64,000 bases of DNA from Pseudomonas sp. Fl4BN1 (GCF_009908285.1 NZ_JAAARM010000025.1:1-64000); one strand, 5' to 3'; shown: positions 52,403-61,827, counted from the stretch's first letter. Notes: generated from the sequence alone by a model not told the origin. A program made the numbers and translations.

Positions 52403-53146
52403 ATGAACTGGGTTCTGGGTGGAATGTTGGCCCTGTTGAGCCTCGCGGCCAACGCGGCGGAACTGCGCATGTTGACCGATAACCATCCGCCGCTGCACTT
52501 CCAGCAGGGTGAGCGAATGGTGGGTTTCGGCGTCGATGTGGTCGAGGCGTTGGCACAACGCAGCGGCGATCAGATCCGGGTGCAGCAACGACCAATGTTG
52601 CGCGCCCTGCGCGATGCCAGCGAAGCCGCCGACACGGCGGTGTTTACCATACTGCGCACCGCCGAGCGCGAGTCCAGTTATCAGTGGGTAGGCCCGCTGA
52701 TGCAGACCGAGACCGCGCTCTACGCCCGCAGCAGCGACAGTGCAACGGTGACTGATGTGCGCCAGACCCGGGGGCAGATCGCCGTGCCGCGCAAATGGCT
52801 GGTCTACAGCTACCTCAAGCAACAGGGGCTGGACAACCTGTGGGGCGTCGACAGCCCGGAAATCATGATGCGCCTGCTGCAGGTCGGCCGCGTGCAATAC
52901 GTGGTGGCCGACACCATGAGCGTGGGCACCTTCGCCGCCGAACAGGGCCTGCACGTCGACCAGTTGCGTTACCAGATACCGCTGATGCACCAGGATGCCT
53001 ATATCGCCTTCTCGCCCAAGGTCGACGCTGCCCGGGTGGCCCGCTGGCAACAGGCCCTGGATGCAATGAAACGCGATGGCAGCCTGCTGCAAATCAAGCA
53101 GCGCTGGCATATCGACCAGGCCAAGATCCACCCCATACAGGAGTAA
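52403..53146 (+). CDS. Periplasmic solute-binding protein (family 3-like)
   Basis: The 247-residue protein has a signal peptide (about 1-18) and the family 3 binding fold: LRMLTDNHPPLHFQQGERMVGFGVDVVEALAQRSG, TAVFTILRTAERESSYQWVGPLMQTETALYARSS. No permease or ATPase is nearby, so it may feed a sensor or a distant transporter, or be a stand-alone binding protein as is common in Pseudomonas. The ATG at 52403 follows AAGGTG. Confidence 0.85.
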   Translation: MNWVLGGMLALLSLAANAAELRMLTDNHPPLHFQQGERMVGFGVDVVEALAQRSGDQIRVQQRPMLRALRDASEAADTAVFTILRTAERESSYQWVGPLMQTETALYARSSDSATVTDVRQTRGQIAVPRKWLVYSYLKQQGLDNLWGVDSPEIMMRLLQVGRVQYVVADTMSVGTFAAEQGLHVDQLRYQIPLMHQDAYIAFSPKVDAARVARWQQALDAMKRDGSLLQIKQRWHIDQAKIHPIQE

Positions 53147-53151
53147 CCCCG

Positions 53152-53475
53152 ATGGATGCCAAGACGCTGGTGGCCAGTTGGATTGCGGAAAAACAGCATT
53201 ACCTGAACAGCCTGCAGGAGTCCCCCTCCTCCAGCGCCGCTGCTCGCCTGCACGCCCTGGCGCTGCCTGCCGACCAGCAGGCCCAGGTCGTAGAGTTACT
53301 CGACTGCGCCTTGACCGACCAGCTCTACACTTTGTTGCTGGGCCTGGATGGCGCGGCGAGCATCGGCGGCCAGCAACATGACTTTGCTCTCTATAACGAA
53401 GCAGGCCAGGCGCTCACTGGCAGCGGTGAGCTGGAGGCCGAGGCCTACGCGCAATTGCATGAGCGGCAAACCTGA
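53152..53475 (+). CDS. Small hypothetical protein, 107 aa
   Basis: The gene starts five bases after the binding-protein gene, with AGGAG eight bases before its ATG, so both are in one operon. The protein is soluble and mostly helical: SWIAEKQHYLNSLQESPSSSAAARLHALALPADQQAQVVELLDCALTDQLYTLLLGLDG then HDFALYNEAGQALTGSGELEAEAY. I do not recognise the family. Confidence 0.7.
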   Translation: MDAKTLVASWIAEKQHYLNSLQESPSSSAAARLHALALPADQQAQVVELLDCALTDQLYTLLLGLDGAASIGGQQHDFALYNEAGQALTGSGELEAEAYAQLHERQT

Positions 53476-53518
53476 GCGTCCCCCCTGTGCTGGGCCTGCT
53501 CACAGACCGCGCGGGCAG

Positions 53519-53854
53519 CTAAACCGGTGTTGCTTGCAGTGCCGCATCCAGGGCCACTTCCACGTCCGCCGGCGCAAGCGGATGCGAACCGAGCCACAGG
53601 CTGAAATCCGCCGCCTTGATGCGCAAGGTCAAGGCGCCCTGATCGCCCGGGTAGCGCCGCAACGACAGGTCCAATGCGTCGGCCGACTCGTGGCTCGACA
53701 GCAGGTCCCACAGGCTACCGTGCAGATCCAGCAGCACCCTGCCGCTGCCGCACTCCACCAGCCTGGGGCTAGCGATCCAATGGCTCATGCGCATTTCTCG
53801 CCAGGCAGTATTGAGGGTGAGACGGCCCTGGAAAAACCCTTCGTCGTCGCTCAT
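53519..53854 (-). CDS. Small hypothetical protein, 111 aa
   Basis: The protein is soluble, with no signal peptide or membrane segment. It runs from MSDDEGFFQGRLTLNTAWREMR through a beta-like stretch (GRVLLDLHGSLWDLLSS, LDLSLRRYPGDQGALTLRIKAADFSLWLG) to a helical C-terminus. It is convergent with the preceding small gene. I do not recognise the family. Confidence 0.65.
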   Translation of the reverse strand: MSDDEGFFQGRLTLNTAWREMRMSHWIASPRLVECGSGRVLLDLHGSLWDLLSSHESADALDLSLRRYPGDQGALTLRIKAADFSLWLGSHPLAPADVEVALDAALQATPV

Positions 53855-54028
53855 CGCGGATAGAACCTTTACTCAATGTGGATCTGCGGATGGCCAGGGT
53901 AACCCCCTGGGCCAACCAGCAGCTATCGAACCTGCGCCCCAAAGGCATTCCAGTCTCCTCTACACTGCACGGATTCGCTACTATATGCCGCTCTTTTCCC
54001 TCATCTGCAGCCCTGCTTCGGAGCTTCA

Positions 54029-54841
54029 ATGCCTACTCCCAAGGACCTTGCCAGCGACAGCGGCGCGCCGATGATTCCCGAGCAGCGCCGCGAGCAGATC
54101 CTGCGCCAGTTGCGCAAGCATCAGGTGCTCAGCGTGCATCAGTTGATGGAGATGTTCGACTGCTCGCACATGACCGTGCGCCGCGATATCGCCCTGTTGG
54201 AACAGGAAGGCCGGGCCTATTCGGTCACAGGCGGCGTGCGCATCGTCAGCCAGTTGCACAGCGAGCCCAGCCATCAGTCCAAGGCGGTGGTGGAACTGCC
54301 GCAGAAGCAGGCCATGGCCAAGCTCGCGGCGAGCCTGCTGCATGCGGACATGACGGTGTACCTGGATGCCGGCACCAGCACCCTGGAGATCGTGCCCTAC
54401 ATCAAGGCGCTCTCGGGAATGACCGTGGTGACCAACGATTTCGGCGTGGCCCAGGCCTTGATGGATGCGCCCCAGGTGACGGTGATCCATACCGGCGGGC
54501 AGTTGGACCACTCCAACCACTCCTGTGTCGGCGGGCTGGCGGTGGCCACCCTGCGCCAGGTGGTGACCGACGTGGCCTTTATCTCCACCAGCTCCTGGGA
54601 CCTGCGCCGGGGCATCACCACGCCGTCGGCGTTGAAGGTCGAAGTCAAGCAGGTGGCGATGCAGTCGGCGACCCAGGTGGTGCTGGTGGCCAGCAGCTCC
54701 AAGTACGGCACCTTCAGCATGTACAAGATCGCTGAACTGGAGCAGTTCGACATCATCATCAGCGACGCGGCCCTCGCCCCCGCAGCGGCGGACGGGATCC
54801 GCAAGCACGGGGTGGAATTGCTCCTGCCAGCACAGCCCTGA
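54029..54841 (+). CDS. DeoR-family transcriptional regulator
   Basis: The 270-residue protein has an N-terminal helix-turn-helix (about 14-70: IPEQRREQILRQLRKHQVLSVHQLMEMFDCSHMTVRRDIALLEQEG) and a C-terminal sugar-phosphate-sensing domain (ADMTVYLDAGTSTLEIVPYI, DVAFISTSSWDLRRGITTPSALKVEVKQ). DeoR regulators respond to phosphorylated sugars. The neighbouring threonate genes make it the equivalent of E. coli YgbI, which sits next to ygbJ-N. It is convergent with the hydrolase gene of that cluster. Confidence 0.9.
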   Translation: MPTPKDLASDSGAPMIPEQRREQILRQLRKHQVLSVHQLMEMFDCSHMTVRRDIALLEQEGRAYSVTGGVRIVSQLHSEPSHQSKAVVELPQKQAMAKLAASLLHADMTVYLDAGTSTLEIVPYIKALSGMTVVTNDFGVAQALMDAPQVTVIHTGGQLDHSNHSCVGGLAVATLRQVVTDVAFISTSSWDLRRGITTPSALKVEVKQVAMQSATQVVLVASSSKYGTFSMYKIAELEQFDIIISDAALAPAAADGIRKHGVELLLPAQP

Positions 54842-54890
54842 GTCAGCACTGGCCCCCACCCTCGCCCCCCAGAGTGCGCCGCATGAGCCC

Positions 54891-55958
54891 TTAGCGGGGC
54901 TGTTCGGTTTCGGCCATGAACTGCCCCAGCTCACGAGCGTAGAACCGGGCCATGCCGGTGGTGCCATGGCCACGGGTTTCGGCACTGGCGGGAATCAGCA
55001 GCAGGCGGGCATTTTTCACCTGTTTCAGCGCCGCTTGCAGGGTTCCAGTTTCCGGTGGGTTGCGCTCATCGTCCGCGGCATTGATCACCAGCACCGGCGC
55101 CTGGATCTTGCTCAACCCTGGCGCGGCGTTGTAGTCCGCCGAAGACTGCCACTGGTAGATGAAGTCATTGGCATCGGCGCTCTGACTGGCCTTGAGGCGC
55201 TCCTCCACCAGTTGATCGGCCTGGGCCCGGGTCGGTGCCAGGGCCTGATAGGCCAGGGTGCCGCCACTGGTGCCGGTGGCGAACAGCGCGTTGGCCAGGC
55301 GCAGGGACGGCGGCTGTTGCCGGTAGTTGCCCTGGTCCCAGGCCGGGTCCTGCTTGATCGACTCAACCAGCAGGCGGCGCATCATCCAGTTGCGCGAGGA
55401 CATCTCCCCGGGCTGGGAGGCCATCGGCACCAGGGCGTCCATCATCTGCGGCCATTTCTGGCCCCAGAGCCAGGTCTGCATGCCACCCATGGAATTGCCG
55501 ATGATCAGCCGCAAGTGCTTGACCCCCAGGCCTTCGGTCACCAGCCGATACTGGGCCTGGACCATGTCGTCGTAGTTGTACTGGGGAAACCGCGCGCGCA
55601 AGCCGTCCGAGGGCTTGCTCGACTGGCCGACGCCGATGCCGTCGGTGGCAATGATGTAGTACTTGCTCGCGTCCAGGGCTTGCCCCGGGCCAAACAACTC
55701 ACCGCCAAAATCTTTGCTCAGCAAGTCGCTGGCCGGCCGATAGGTGCCGTGCAGGTAGAGGACCGCCGGGTTCTTCGGGTCCCCCAGGGTGATGTAGTGC
55801 AGTTTCAGGTTGGCCAGCTGTTCACCGTTGTGGAAGGTGAACTGCGGGGCGATCCAAGCGCCTTGGATGGCCGTCGGCAGGCTGGCCGCCGTGGCCAGGG
55901 AAACACCGCCCAGGGACAAAATCAGGCCGAGCGCGGCCCGGCAGACAAAACGCTGCAT
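54891..55958 (-). CDS. Secreted alpha/beta hydrolase (homoserine acetyltransferase-like fold)
   Basis: The 355-residue protein has a signal peptide (about 1-25) and the alpha/beta hydrolase features of the MetX-like group: LHYITLGDPKNPAVLYLHGTYR, nucleophile elbow GNSMGGMQTWLWGQ, an aspartate in VINAADDERNP and histidine in TRGHGTTG. Being exported, it cannot make O-acetylhomoserine; a periplasmic esterase or lactonase is more likely. It sits at the end of the threonate cluster, 71 bases past otnI. Its substrate is not known; lactone or ester forms of tetronic acids are a guess. Confidence 0.85.
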   Translation of the reverse strand: MQRFVCRAALGLILSLGGVSLATAASLPTAIQGAWIAPQFTFHNGEQLANLKLHYITLGDPKNPAVLYLHGTYRPASDLLSKDFGGELFGPGQALDASKYYIIATDGIGVGQSSKPSDGLRARFPQYNYDDMVQAQYRLVTEGLGVKHLRLIIGNSMGGMQTWLWGQKWPQMMDALVPMASQPGEMSSRNWMMRRLLVESIKQDPAWDQGNYRQQPPSLRLANALFATGTSGGTLAYQALAPTRAQADQLVEERLKASQSADANDFIYQWQSSADYNAAPGLSKIQAPVLVINAADDERNPPETGTLQAALKQVKNARLLLIPASAETRGHGTTGMARFYARELGQFMAETEQPR

Positions 55959-56029
55959 GGGGAAACTCCTGTGCTTGTTGTTATCGCAGAGGCCCCTTGG
56001 CGCGCCGTGCGCCAGGGGGCAGCGAGCGC

Positions 56030-56812
56030 CTAGCGCGCCTGCCAGTCCCGCAGCCATTGCAGGCCGGCGGAGGTGTCGCCACGAGGGCGGTATTCGCAGC
56101 CGACCCAGCCGTCATAGCCGAGCTCGTCCAGCAGCTGGAACAGGTAGGGATAATTCAGCTCGCCGAGGTCCGGCTCGTGACGATCCGGCACCCCGGCGAT
56201 CTGGACATGACCGATCCCGGCCAGGTCGCGGCGCAGTTTCACCGCCAGGTCGCCTTCGACGATCTGGCAGTGATAGCAGTCGAACTGCACCTTGAGGTTG
56301 GCCGCGCCGACTTCCTTGCAGATGGCCTGGGCCTGGTCCTGGCGATTGAGGAAGAATCCCGGCATGTCCCGGGTGTTGATCGGCTCCAGCAGTACGGTGA
56401 TACCCGCCTTGGCCGCCTGGGCCGTGGCATGGGCCAGGTTCTCCAGGTACACCCCGTGATGGCGGGCACGGTCGCTTTCCGAGGGCAGCAGGCCGGCCAT
56501 CACGTGAATCCGCGAGTTGCCCAGCACTGCGGCGTATTCCAGGGCCTTGTCGAACCCCTGGCGGAACTCCTGCTCGCGTCCGGGCAGGGAGACGATGCCC
56601 CGCTCCCCCGCCGCCCAGTCACCAGGTGGCGCGTTGAACAGCGCCTGCTGCAGGCCGTGATCATCCAGGCGCTGCTTCAGTTCCTGAGGGCTGTAGTCGT
56701 AGGGAAACAGGTACTCCACCGCAGTGAAACCGTCGGCCGCGGCAGCAGCGAAACGATCGAGAAAGGCATGTTCCGGGTAGAGCATGCTGAGGTTGGCAGC
56801 AAAACGAGGCAT
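56030..56812 (-). CDS. otnI: 2-oxo-tetronate isomerase (hydroxypyruvate isomerase family)
   Basis: The 260-residue TIM-barrel protein of the hydroxypyruvate isomerase family begins MPRFAANLSMLYPEHAFLDRF and carries the metal-site residues in TVLLEPINTRDMPGFFL, LKVQFDCYHCQIVEGD, HVQIAGVPDRHEPDLGELNY and the C-terminal VGCEYRPRGDT. It isomerises 2-oxo-tetronate to 3-oxo-tetronate. It is the counterpart of E. coli YgbM. AGGAG precedes the ATG at 56812. Confidence 0.93.
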   Translation of the reverse strand: MPRFAANLSMLYPEHAFLDRFAAAAADGFTAVEYLFPYDYSPQELKQRLDDHGLQQALFNAPPGDWAAGERGIVSLPGREQEFRQGFDKALEYAAVLGNSRIHVMAGLLPSESDRARHHGVYLENLAHATAQAAKAGITVLLEPINTRDMPGFFLNRQDQAQAICKEVGAANLKVQFDCYHCQIVEGDLAVKLRRDLAGIGHVQIAGVPDRHEPDLGELNYPYLFQLLDELGYDGWVGCEYRPRGDTSAGLQWLRDWQAR

Positions 56813-56834
56813 GTTAACTCCTAAGGACCAAGGG

Positions 56835-58295
56835 TCAGACAAATGGCCAGATCAGCAGGGTAATACAGAACCCCAAGGTGCCAAGCAAAGTGGTGATGAC
56901 GGTCCAGGTGCGCAGGCCATCCGCCACATTGAGCCCGGCCAGCTTGGTGAAAATCCAGTACCCGGCATCGTTGATATGCGACATGGCCAGCCCGCCACCG
57001 CCCATGGCCAGGCACAGCAGGGCCATGTGGTTGGGGCTCAGGTTCAGGGTGGCGATCAGCGGGGCGATGATCCCCGCCGTGGTTACCAGGGCCACAGTGG
57101 TGGAGCCCTGCACCGCACGCAGCAACAGGGTCAGCAAAAAGCCCAGGGCCAGCACCGGCAGGCCGGTGGTGCGCAGCATGTCGGACACCACGGCACCGAT
57201 CCCGGTGTCCACCAGCACCTTGCCGAACACCCCGCCGGCCCCGGCGATCAGGATCACCATGGCCACCCCGGGCAACGCCGAGCCGATCACCTCGGACACC
57301 TGGCTGCGGCTCCAGCCCCGACGTGTGCCCAGCAGCCAGGCACAGAGCAAGGTGTCCAGCAGCAGTGCCACCAGCGGCGCGCCGAGCACCGTCAGCACCC
57401 CGCGCAAGGTGGACTCCAGTGGTAGCAGGGAGGTGGCCAGGGTGCCCAGCAGGATCAGCACAATGGGCAGCAGGATCAGGCTGACGATCAGGCCGAAACC
57501 CGGTGGCGGCGCCGGCGGCAGTTTCGCCACGAGGCTGCCGGTGGACTCTTCCAGGCCCATGTGGGCGACGGCGGCAACGGCTTGCGCGCTGGGCAGTTCG
57601 GTCCCTTTGTTCCAGGCTGCCAGATCCTCATTGGTGACGTGCGGGCCATAGACTTCGGCACGGATATCGTCAGTCATCGGGTAGTCGCGCCGCGTCATGC
57701 GGGCCGCCACGCGATAGCCGACGTAACACAGGAATGCGGTGAGCGGCAGGCCGAACATCAGCACTCGCCCCAGGTCCGCCCCCAACTGACTGGACGCTGC
57801 CACGGCCCCCGGATGGGGCGGCAGGAAGGCGTGCACCGTGAGCAGCGCGGCGCACATCGGCAAGGCGAACACCAGCAGCGGCTTGCGCGCACTGCGGGCC
57901 ACGCCGTAGGCCAGGGGCATGAGGATGATGACCCCAACCTCGAAGAACACCGGTACGCCGATGATGAAGCCGGCGACGGTCAGGGCCAGGGGCGTGCGGC
58001 GGTTGCCGAAGCGCTCGATCAGGGTCTTGGCCAAAGCCTCGGCACCGCCGGAGAGCTCGATGATGCGGCCGATCATCGCCCCCAGGGCGATGATGATGGC
58101 GATGTGGCCAAGGGTCTTGCCCATGCCGCCTTCGATGGTGGCCACCAGGTCAGCCGGTTTCACCCCGGCCACCAGGGCCACCAGGATGCTCACCAGCATC
58201 AGGGCGACAAAGGGCTGGAACTTGTACTTGAGCACCAGGAACAGCAACAGGGCGATGCCGGCCCCGGCAGTGACCATCAACATCAGCGGGCTCAT
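56835..58295 (-). CDS. GntP-family permease, likely for tetronate
   Basis: The 486-residue permease has about 12-14 helices and GntP features: KYKFQPFVALMLVSILVALVAGV, GGMGKTLGHIAIIIALGAMIGRIIELSGGAEAL, PVFFEVGVIILMPLAYG, and the C-terminal NLSPNHMALLCLAMGGGGLAMSHINDAGYWIF. GntP proteins take up sugar acids by proton symport. Position between otnI and otnC makes threonate or erythronate the likely substrate. It corresponds to E. coli YgbN, although the gene order is changed. Confidence 0.93.
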   Translation of the reverse strand: MSPLMLMVTAGAGIALLLFLVLKYKFQPFVALMLVSILVALVAGVKPADLVATIEGGMGKTLGHIAIIIALGAMIGRIIELSGGAEALAKTLIERFGNRRTPLALTVAGFIIGVPVFFEVGVIILMPLAYGVARSARKPLLVFALPMCAALLTVHAFLPPHPGAVAASSQLGADLGRVLMFGLPLTAFLCYVGYRVAARMTRRDYPMTDDIRAEVYGPHVTNEDLAAWNKGTELPSAQAVAAVAHMGLEESTGSLVAKLPPAPPPGFGLIVSLILLPIVLILLGTLATSLLPLESTLRGVLTVLGAPLVALLLDTLLCAWLLGTRRGWSRSQVSEVIGSALPGVAMVILIAGAGGVFGKVLVDTGIGAVVSDMLRTTGLPVLALGFLLTLLLRAVQGSTTVALVTTAGIIAPLIATLNLSPNHMALLCLAMGGGGLAMSHINDAGYWIFTKLAGLNVADGLRTWTVITTLLGTLGFCITLLIWPFV

Positions 58296-58481
58296 GGCGC
58301 CACCCCTCCACAACGGTGAAGGGGGGAATGGCAGGGAGTACTGGAACCCGTAAAACGCGTGCAATCATTCATCTCGGGAAGTCCTGTTGTTATTGTTTTC
58401 CAGCAGCAAGCCGCTCCCCACGAGCGGCCATTGGCAGCTCCCGAGGGCAGGCTTGGGTGAAGCGTTGTCAGGGACCGGGCG

Positions 58482-59120
58482 CTACCAGGCAGCGCCGAAC
58501 GTATCTCGCAGTTCGTCCAGGGCACGTTGTTCCAGGGGGGCCGGACGCGGCTGGCTCAGCAGCCACAGGCGTGCCGTTTCCTCCAGCTCTTCCAGGGCGT
58601 AGCTGGCCTTGGACACGCTGCTCTCCCAGATCACCGGCCCCAGGCGTTCGAGCATCACCCCGCGCACCTGGTTGGCCAGTTGCGCGACCTGCTCGGCGAC
58701 CTTGGGCGAACCCGGGCGCTGGTAGCCGATCAGCGGGATGTGCCCGACCTTCATCACCTGGTACGGAGTCAGCGGGGGCAGGATGTCGTCATTGCTCCAG
58801 ACCCCAGCCAGGGTCAGTGCCACCAGATGAGTGGAATGGGTATGCACCACCCCGCCCACCTGCGGATTGCGGTCATACACCTGGCGATGCAGGGCCAGAG
58901 TCTTGGACGGCTTGTCGCCGCTGACCCACTCCCCGGCCAGATTGACCTTGGCGATGGTCGCCGGGTCCAGGCGCCCGAGGCAGACGTCGGTGGGAGTGAT
59001 CAGCCAGCCATCGTCGAGCCGGGCGCTGATATTGCCGGCACTGCCCACGGTGTAGCCGCGTTGATAGAGGCTGCGGCCGACGTCACAGATTTCCTCGCGC
59101 AGTGCATTTTCCTTGCTCAT
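58482..59120 (-). CDS. otnC: 3-oxo-tetronate 4-phosphate decarboxylase (class II aldolase-like)
   Basis: The 212-residue zinc-dependent class II aldolase/adducin protein has the metal histidines in GGVVHTHSTHLVALTLAG, the N-terminal GYTVGSAGNISARLDDGWLITPTDVCLG and a C-terminal SKASYALEELEETARLWL. OtnC decarboxylates 3-oxo-tetronate 4-phosphate to dihydroxyacetone phosphate. It overlaps otnK by 4 bases and follows a good ribosome site (GGAGG). Confidence 0.93.
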   Translation of the reverse strand: MSKENALREEICDVGRSLYQRGYTVGSAGNISARLDDGWLITPTDVCLGRLDPATIAKVNLAGEWVSGDKPSKTLALHRQVYDRNPQVGGVVHTHSTHLVALTLAGVWSNDDILPPLTPYQVMKVGHIPLIGYQRPGSPKVAEQVAQLANQVRGVMLERLGPVIWESSVSKASYALEELEETARLWLLSQPRPAPLEQRALDELRDTFGAAW

Positions 59121-60409
59121 GACTGACCTCCGGCCAGTTGGCCCAATGCCTTGCTGAAGAACTCGCGGCCGCCAAAGTTGCCGGACTTCAACGCCAGGGC
59201 CAGGGGCTCGCCGCCACTGCTGACCGTCGCCGGAACCCCTGGGTCGATTTGCGCACCGATCTGCAACAACTGCACCCCCAGGGCCTTGACCACCGCACCG
59301 GAAGTTTCGCCGCCAGCCACCACAAAGCGCCGCACACCGCTGTCGCGCAGGCCCTGGGCGATCTCGCCCAAGGCCGTCTCCACCAGGGCACCGGCACGCT
59401 CGACACCGAGCTGGCGCTGTACCGCCTTGACCTCTTCCGCGGTGCTGGTGGCGTAGATCAGTACCGTGTCCTGCTGGTTACGGGCAAACGCCAGGGCTTG
59501 ATCCACCACCGGCTCACCGGCGGCCAAAGCCAGAGGGTCGATGCGCCAGGCCGGGCGCTCGGCCTCCAGCCAGGCATCGACCTGGGCGTTGGTGGCCAAT
59601 GAGGCGCTACCGGCCAGCACCACTTCGCCACCCGGCACTGCTGGCAGGCTCGCGGCATCCAGGTCACGCAGCTTGCCGGCGCGACGAAAGTTCTCCGGCA
59701 GGCCCAGGGCCAGTCCGGAACCGCCGGTCAGCAGCGGCAGGTCGGCGCAGGCCGCGCCGAGGGTATAGAGGTCGGCGTCAGACAGCGCATCGGCAATCGC
59801 CATACCGATCCCCTGCCCGCGCAGTTCGGCGATCTTCGTCCGCACCGCGTCCACCCCCTGGGCAATCACGTCGTAGCGCAACAGGCCCACTGGCAGCCTG
59901 GTCTGCGCCTGCAGCACCCGCAGCAGGTTGGCGTCGGTCATGGGCGTCAGCGGGTGATGCTGCATGCCCGACTCATTGAGCAACTGGTCCTGGACAAACA
60001 GGTGGCCACGGAAAATCGTCCGGCCGTTCTCCGGAAACGCCGGGCACGCCAGGGTAAAGTCGCTGCCCAGGGCCTTGAGCAGTGCTTCGCTGACCTGGCC
60101 GATGTTGCCCGCCGCAGTGGAATCGAAGGTCGAGCAGTATTTGAAGAAGATCTGTTCGCAACCCTGCTCGCGCAGCCACTGCAGTGCCGCCAGGGATTCG
60201 CCAATCGCCTCGGCAACCGGCGTGGTCCGCGACTTGAGGGCGATCACCACGGCGTCGGCGTCCAGGCCGGCCGCCACTTCGGCGCTGGGAATACCGATGC
60301 TCTGCACCGTGCGCATGCCGCCGCGCACCAGCATGTTGGCAAGATCTGTGGCGCCGGTGAAATCATCGGCGATGCAGCCCAGCAAGGGCCGCGAGTTGGC
60401 AGTAGTCAT
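59117..60409 (-). CDS. otnK: 3-oxo-tetronate kinase (DUF1537 family)
   Basis: The 430-residue kinase has the N-terminal GCIADDFTGATDLANMLVRGGM and FFKYCSTFDSTAAGNIGQV, and the C-terminal nucleotide-binding portion with FVVAGGETSGAVVKAL and TVSSGGEPLALALKSGNFGG. It phosphorylates 3-oxo-tetronate at carbon 4. The ATG at 60409 was selected since MTTANSRPLLGCIADD is the family start. It corresponds to E. coli YgbK. Confidence 0.95.
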   Translation of the reverse strand: MTTANSRPLLGCIADDFTGATDLANMLVRGGMRTVQSIGIPSAEVAAGLDADAVVIALKSRTTPVAEAIGESLAALQWLREQGCEQIFFKYCSTFDSTAAGNIGQVSEALLKALGSDFTLACPAFPENGRTIFRGHLFVQDQLLNESGMQHHPLTPMTDANLLRVLQAQTRLPVGLLRYDVIAQGVDAVRTKIAELRGQGIGMAIADALSDADLYTLGAACADLPLLTGGSGLALGLPENFRRAGKLRDLDAASLPAVPGGEVVLAGSASLATNAQVDAWLEAERPAWRIDPLALAAGEPVVDQALAFARNQQDTVLIYATSTAEEVKAVQRQLGVERAGALVETALGEIAQGLRDSGVRRFVVAGGETSGAVVKALGVQLLQIGAQIDPGVPATVSSGGEPLALALKSGNFGGREFFSKALGQLAGGQS

Positions 60410-60419
60410 CGCAAGTTCC

Positions 60420-61325
60420 TCAAACGGCATCAGGCTTGGCCACAGGCAACTCGATGCCTGGGAAGATCTTGATCACCGCCGAATCGTCCTCGCGACCGAA
60501 ACCGGCACTGGAAGCCTGCATGAACATCTGGTGCGCGGTGGCCGACAGCGGCAGGGGGAATTTGCTGGCCCGGGCGGTATCCAGTACCAGACCCAGGTCC
60601 TTGACGAAGATGTCCACGGCGGACAGCGGCGTGTAATCCGCTTTGAGGATATGCGGCACGCGGTTCTCGAACATCCAGGAGTTGCCTGCGCTGTGGGTGA
60701 TCACCTCGTACAGGGCGTCGGCGTCCACGCCTTCACGCAAACCCAGGGCCATGGCTTCGGCGGACGCGGCAATGTGCACCCCGGCCAGCAGTTGATTGAT
60801 GATCTTGACCTTGGAGCCCAGGCCATGGGCGTCCCCCAGGCGATAGACCTTGCCGGCCATGCCATTGAGGATGGTCTCGGCCTTGGCATAAGCGGCCACC
60901 GGGCCCGAGGTCATCATGGTCATCTCGCCGGCCGCAGCCTTGGCCGCGCCACCGGAAATCGGCGCATCCAGGTACAGCAAGCCCAACTCGCCCAGGCGCT
61001 GACCCAACTCCACGGCGTAGGTCGGCGCCACGGTGGCGCAACCAATCACCAGGCTACCGGGGCGCAGCGCCGACACGGCCCCGCCCTCGCCGAACAACAC
61101 ACTTTCAGTCTGCTCGGCGTTGACCACCACGGTGATGATCACCTCGCATTCGGCAGCCAGTTGCACGGCCGAGGCACAAGCCACCCCGCCTTCGCTGGCG
61201 AACTGCTCGGTGACCGCGCTACGAACGTCGCAAGCATGCACCTTGAAGCCACTGCGCAGCAGCGACCGGGCGATGCCCAGGCCCATGGCGCCAAGACCGA
61301 TGACACCGACATTGTTGTTATTCAT
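60420..61325 (-). CDS. ltnD: L-threonate dehydrogenase
   Basis: The 301-residue beta-hydroxyacid dehydrogenase has GVIGLGAMGLGIARSLL for NAD, the substrate motif LDAPISGGAAKA, and GSKVKIINQLLAGVHIAASAEAMALGL with the catalytic lysine. LtnD oxidises L-threonate to 2-oxo-tetronate, the first step of the pathway. GGAG lies six bases before the ATG at 61325. It is the first gene of the minus-strand operon and corresponds to E. coli YgbJ; D-erythronate use instead cannot be excluded. Confidence 0.92.
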   Translation of the reverse strand: MNNNNVGVIGLGAMGLGIARSLLRSGFKVHACDVRSAVTEQFASEGGVACASAVQLAAECEVIITVVVNAEQTESVLFGEGGAVSALRPGSLVIGCATVAPTYAVELGQRLGELGLLYLDAPISGGAAKAAAGEMTMMTSGPVAAYAKAETILNGMAGKVYRLGDAHGLGSKVKIINQLLAGVHIAASAEAMALGLREGVDADALYEVITHSAGNSWMFENRVPHILKADYTPLSAVDIFVKDLGLVLDTARASKFPLPLSATAHQMFMQASSAGFGREDDSAVIKIFPGIELPVAKPDAV

Positions 61326-61827
61326 GGGGGACTCCAGTGATAGATCCCGGCTCACCCAGGCCCGACAGGCCGTGGGCTGAAACCGGACAGGACAGGAAAA
61401 CCCGGACCACAGGCCCGGCAAAGGAAAACGGACTGACGACAGCAGGCACTGCGCCGGGCAGCGAAGCCTCAAGGCGGATGGCACCTGGAGCGGGCGTAGT
61501 GGGTGGCAAGAGCGAATCGATCATCGTGGCCATCCTGCTGCTGTTGTTATCAGGTTGAGCGTGGACTGTGAAAGATCATCCACCAATGATCAGATTATGT
61601 GAAGCTGTTTTTCAATCTAACATTTATTAACATCAAGGCCGCAGCGAATCCCACCCTCCGCTTCTGGTAAATCAGCGCAATAACCGATTCTGAGCTAGAC
61701 ATCAATTTGATATCGCGAAGTGGTTTATCCCCCGCCTTGCAAGGACTTTGGCCTCGACTAGCGTCTAGCTCTCACCCGCCGCCGGTCCGGCTACGGTCTT
61801 GCAAGTGACAGAACAAGGAGCGTTAAC
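61326..61827. promoter_or_regulatory. Upstream region of the threonate operon and of the gene at 61828
   Basis: Both outward promoters must lie in this 502-base gap. Its middle (61570-61720) is AT-rich, with TTTATTAACATCAAGG near 61624. A perfect dyad GATCAT-CCACCA-ATGATC at 61574-61591 is a possible operator. The rightward gene has AAGGAG before its ATG. No gene was seen in the gap. Confidence 0.45.
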
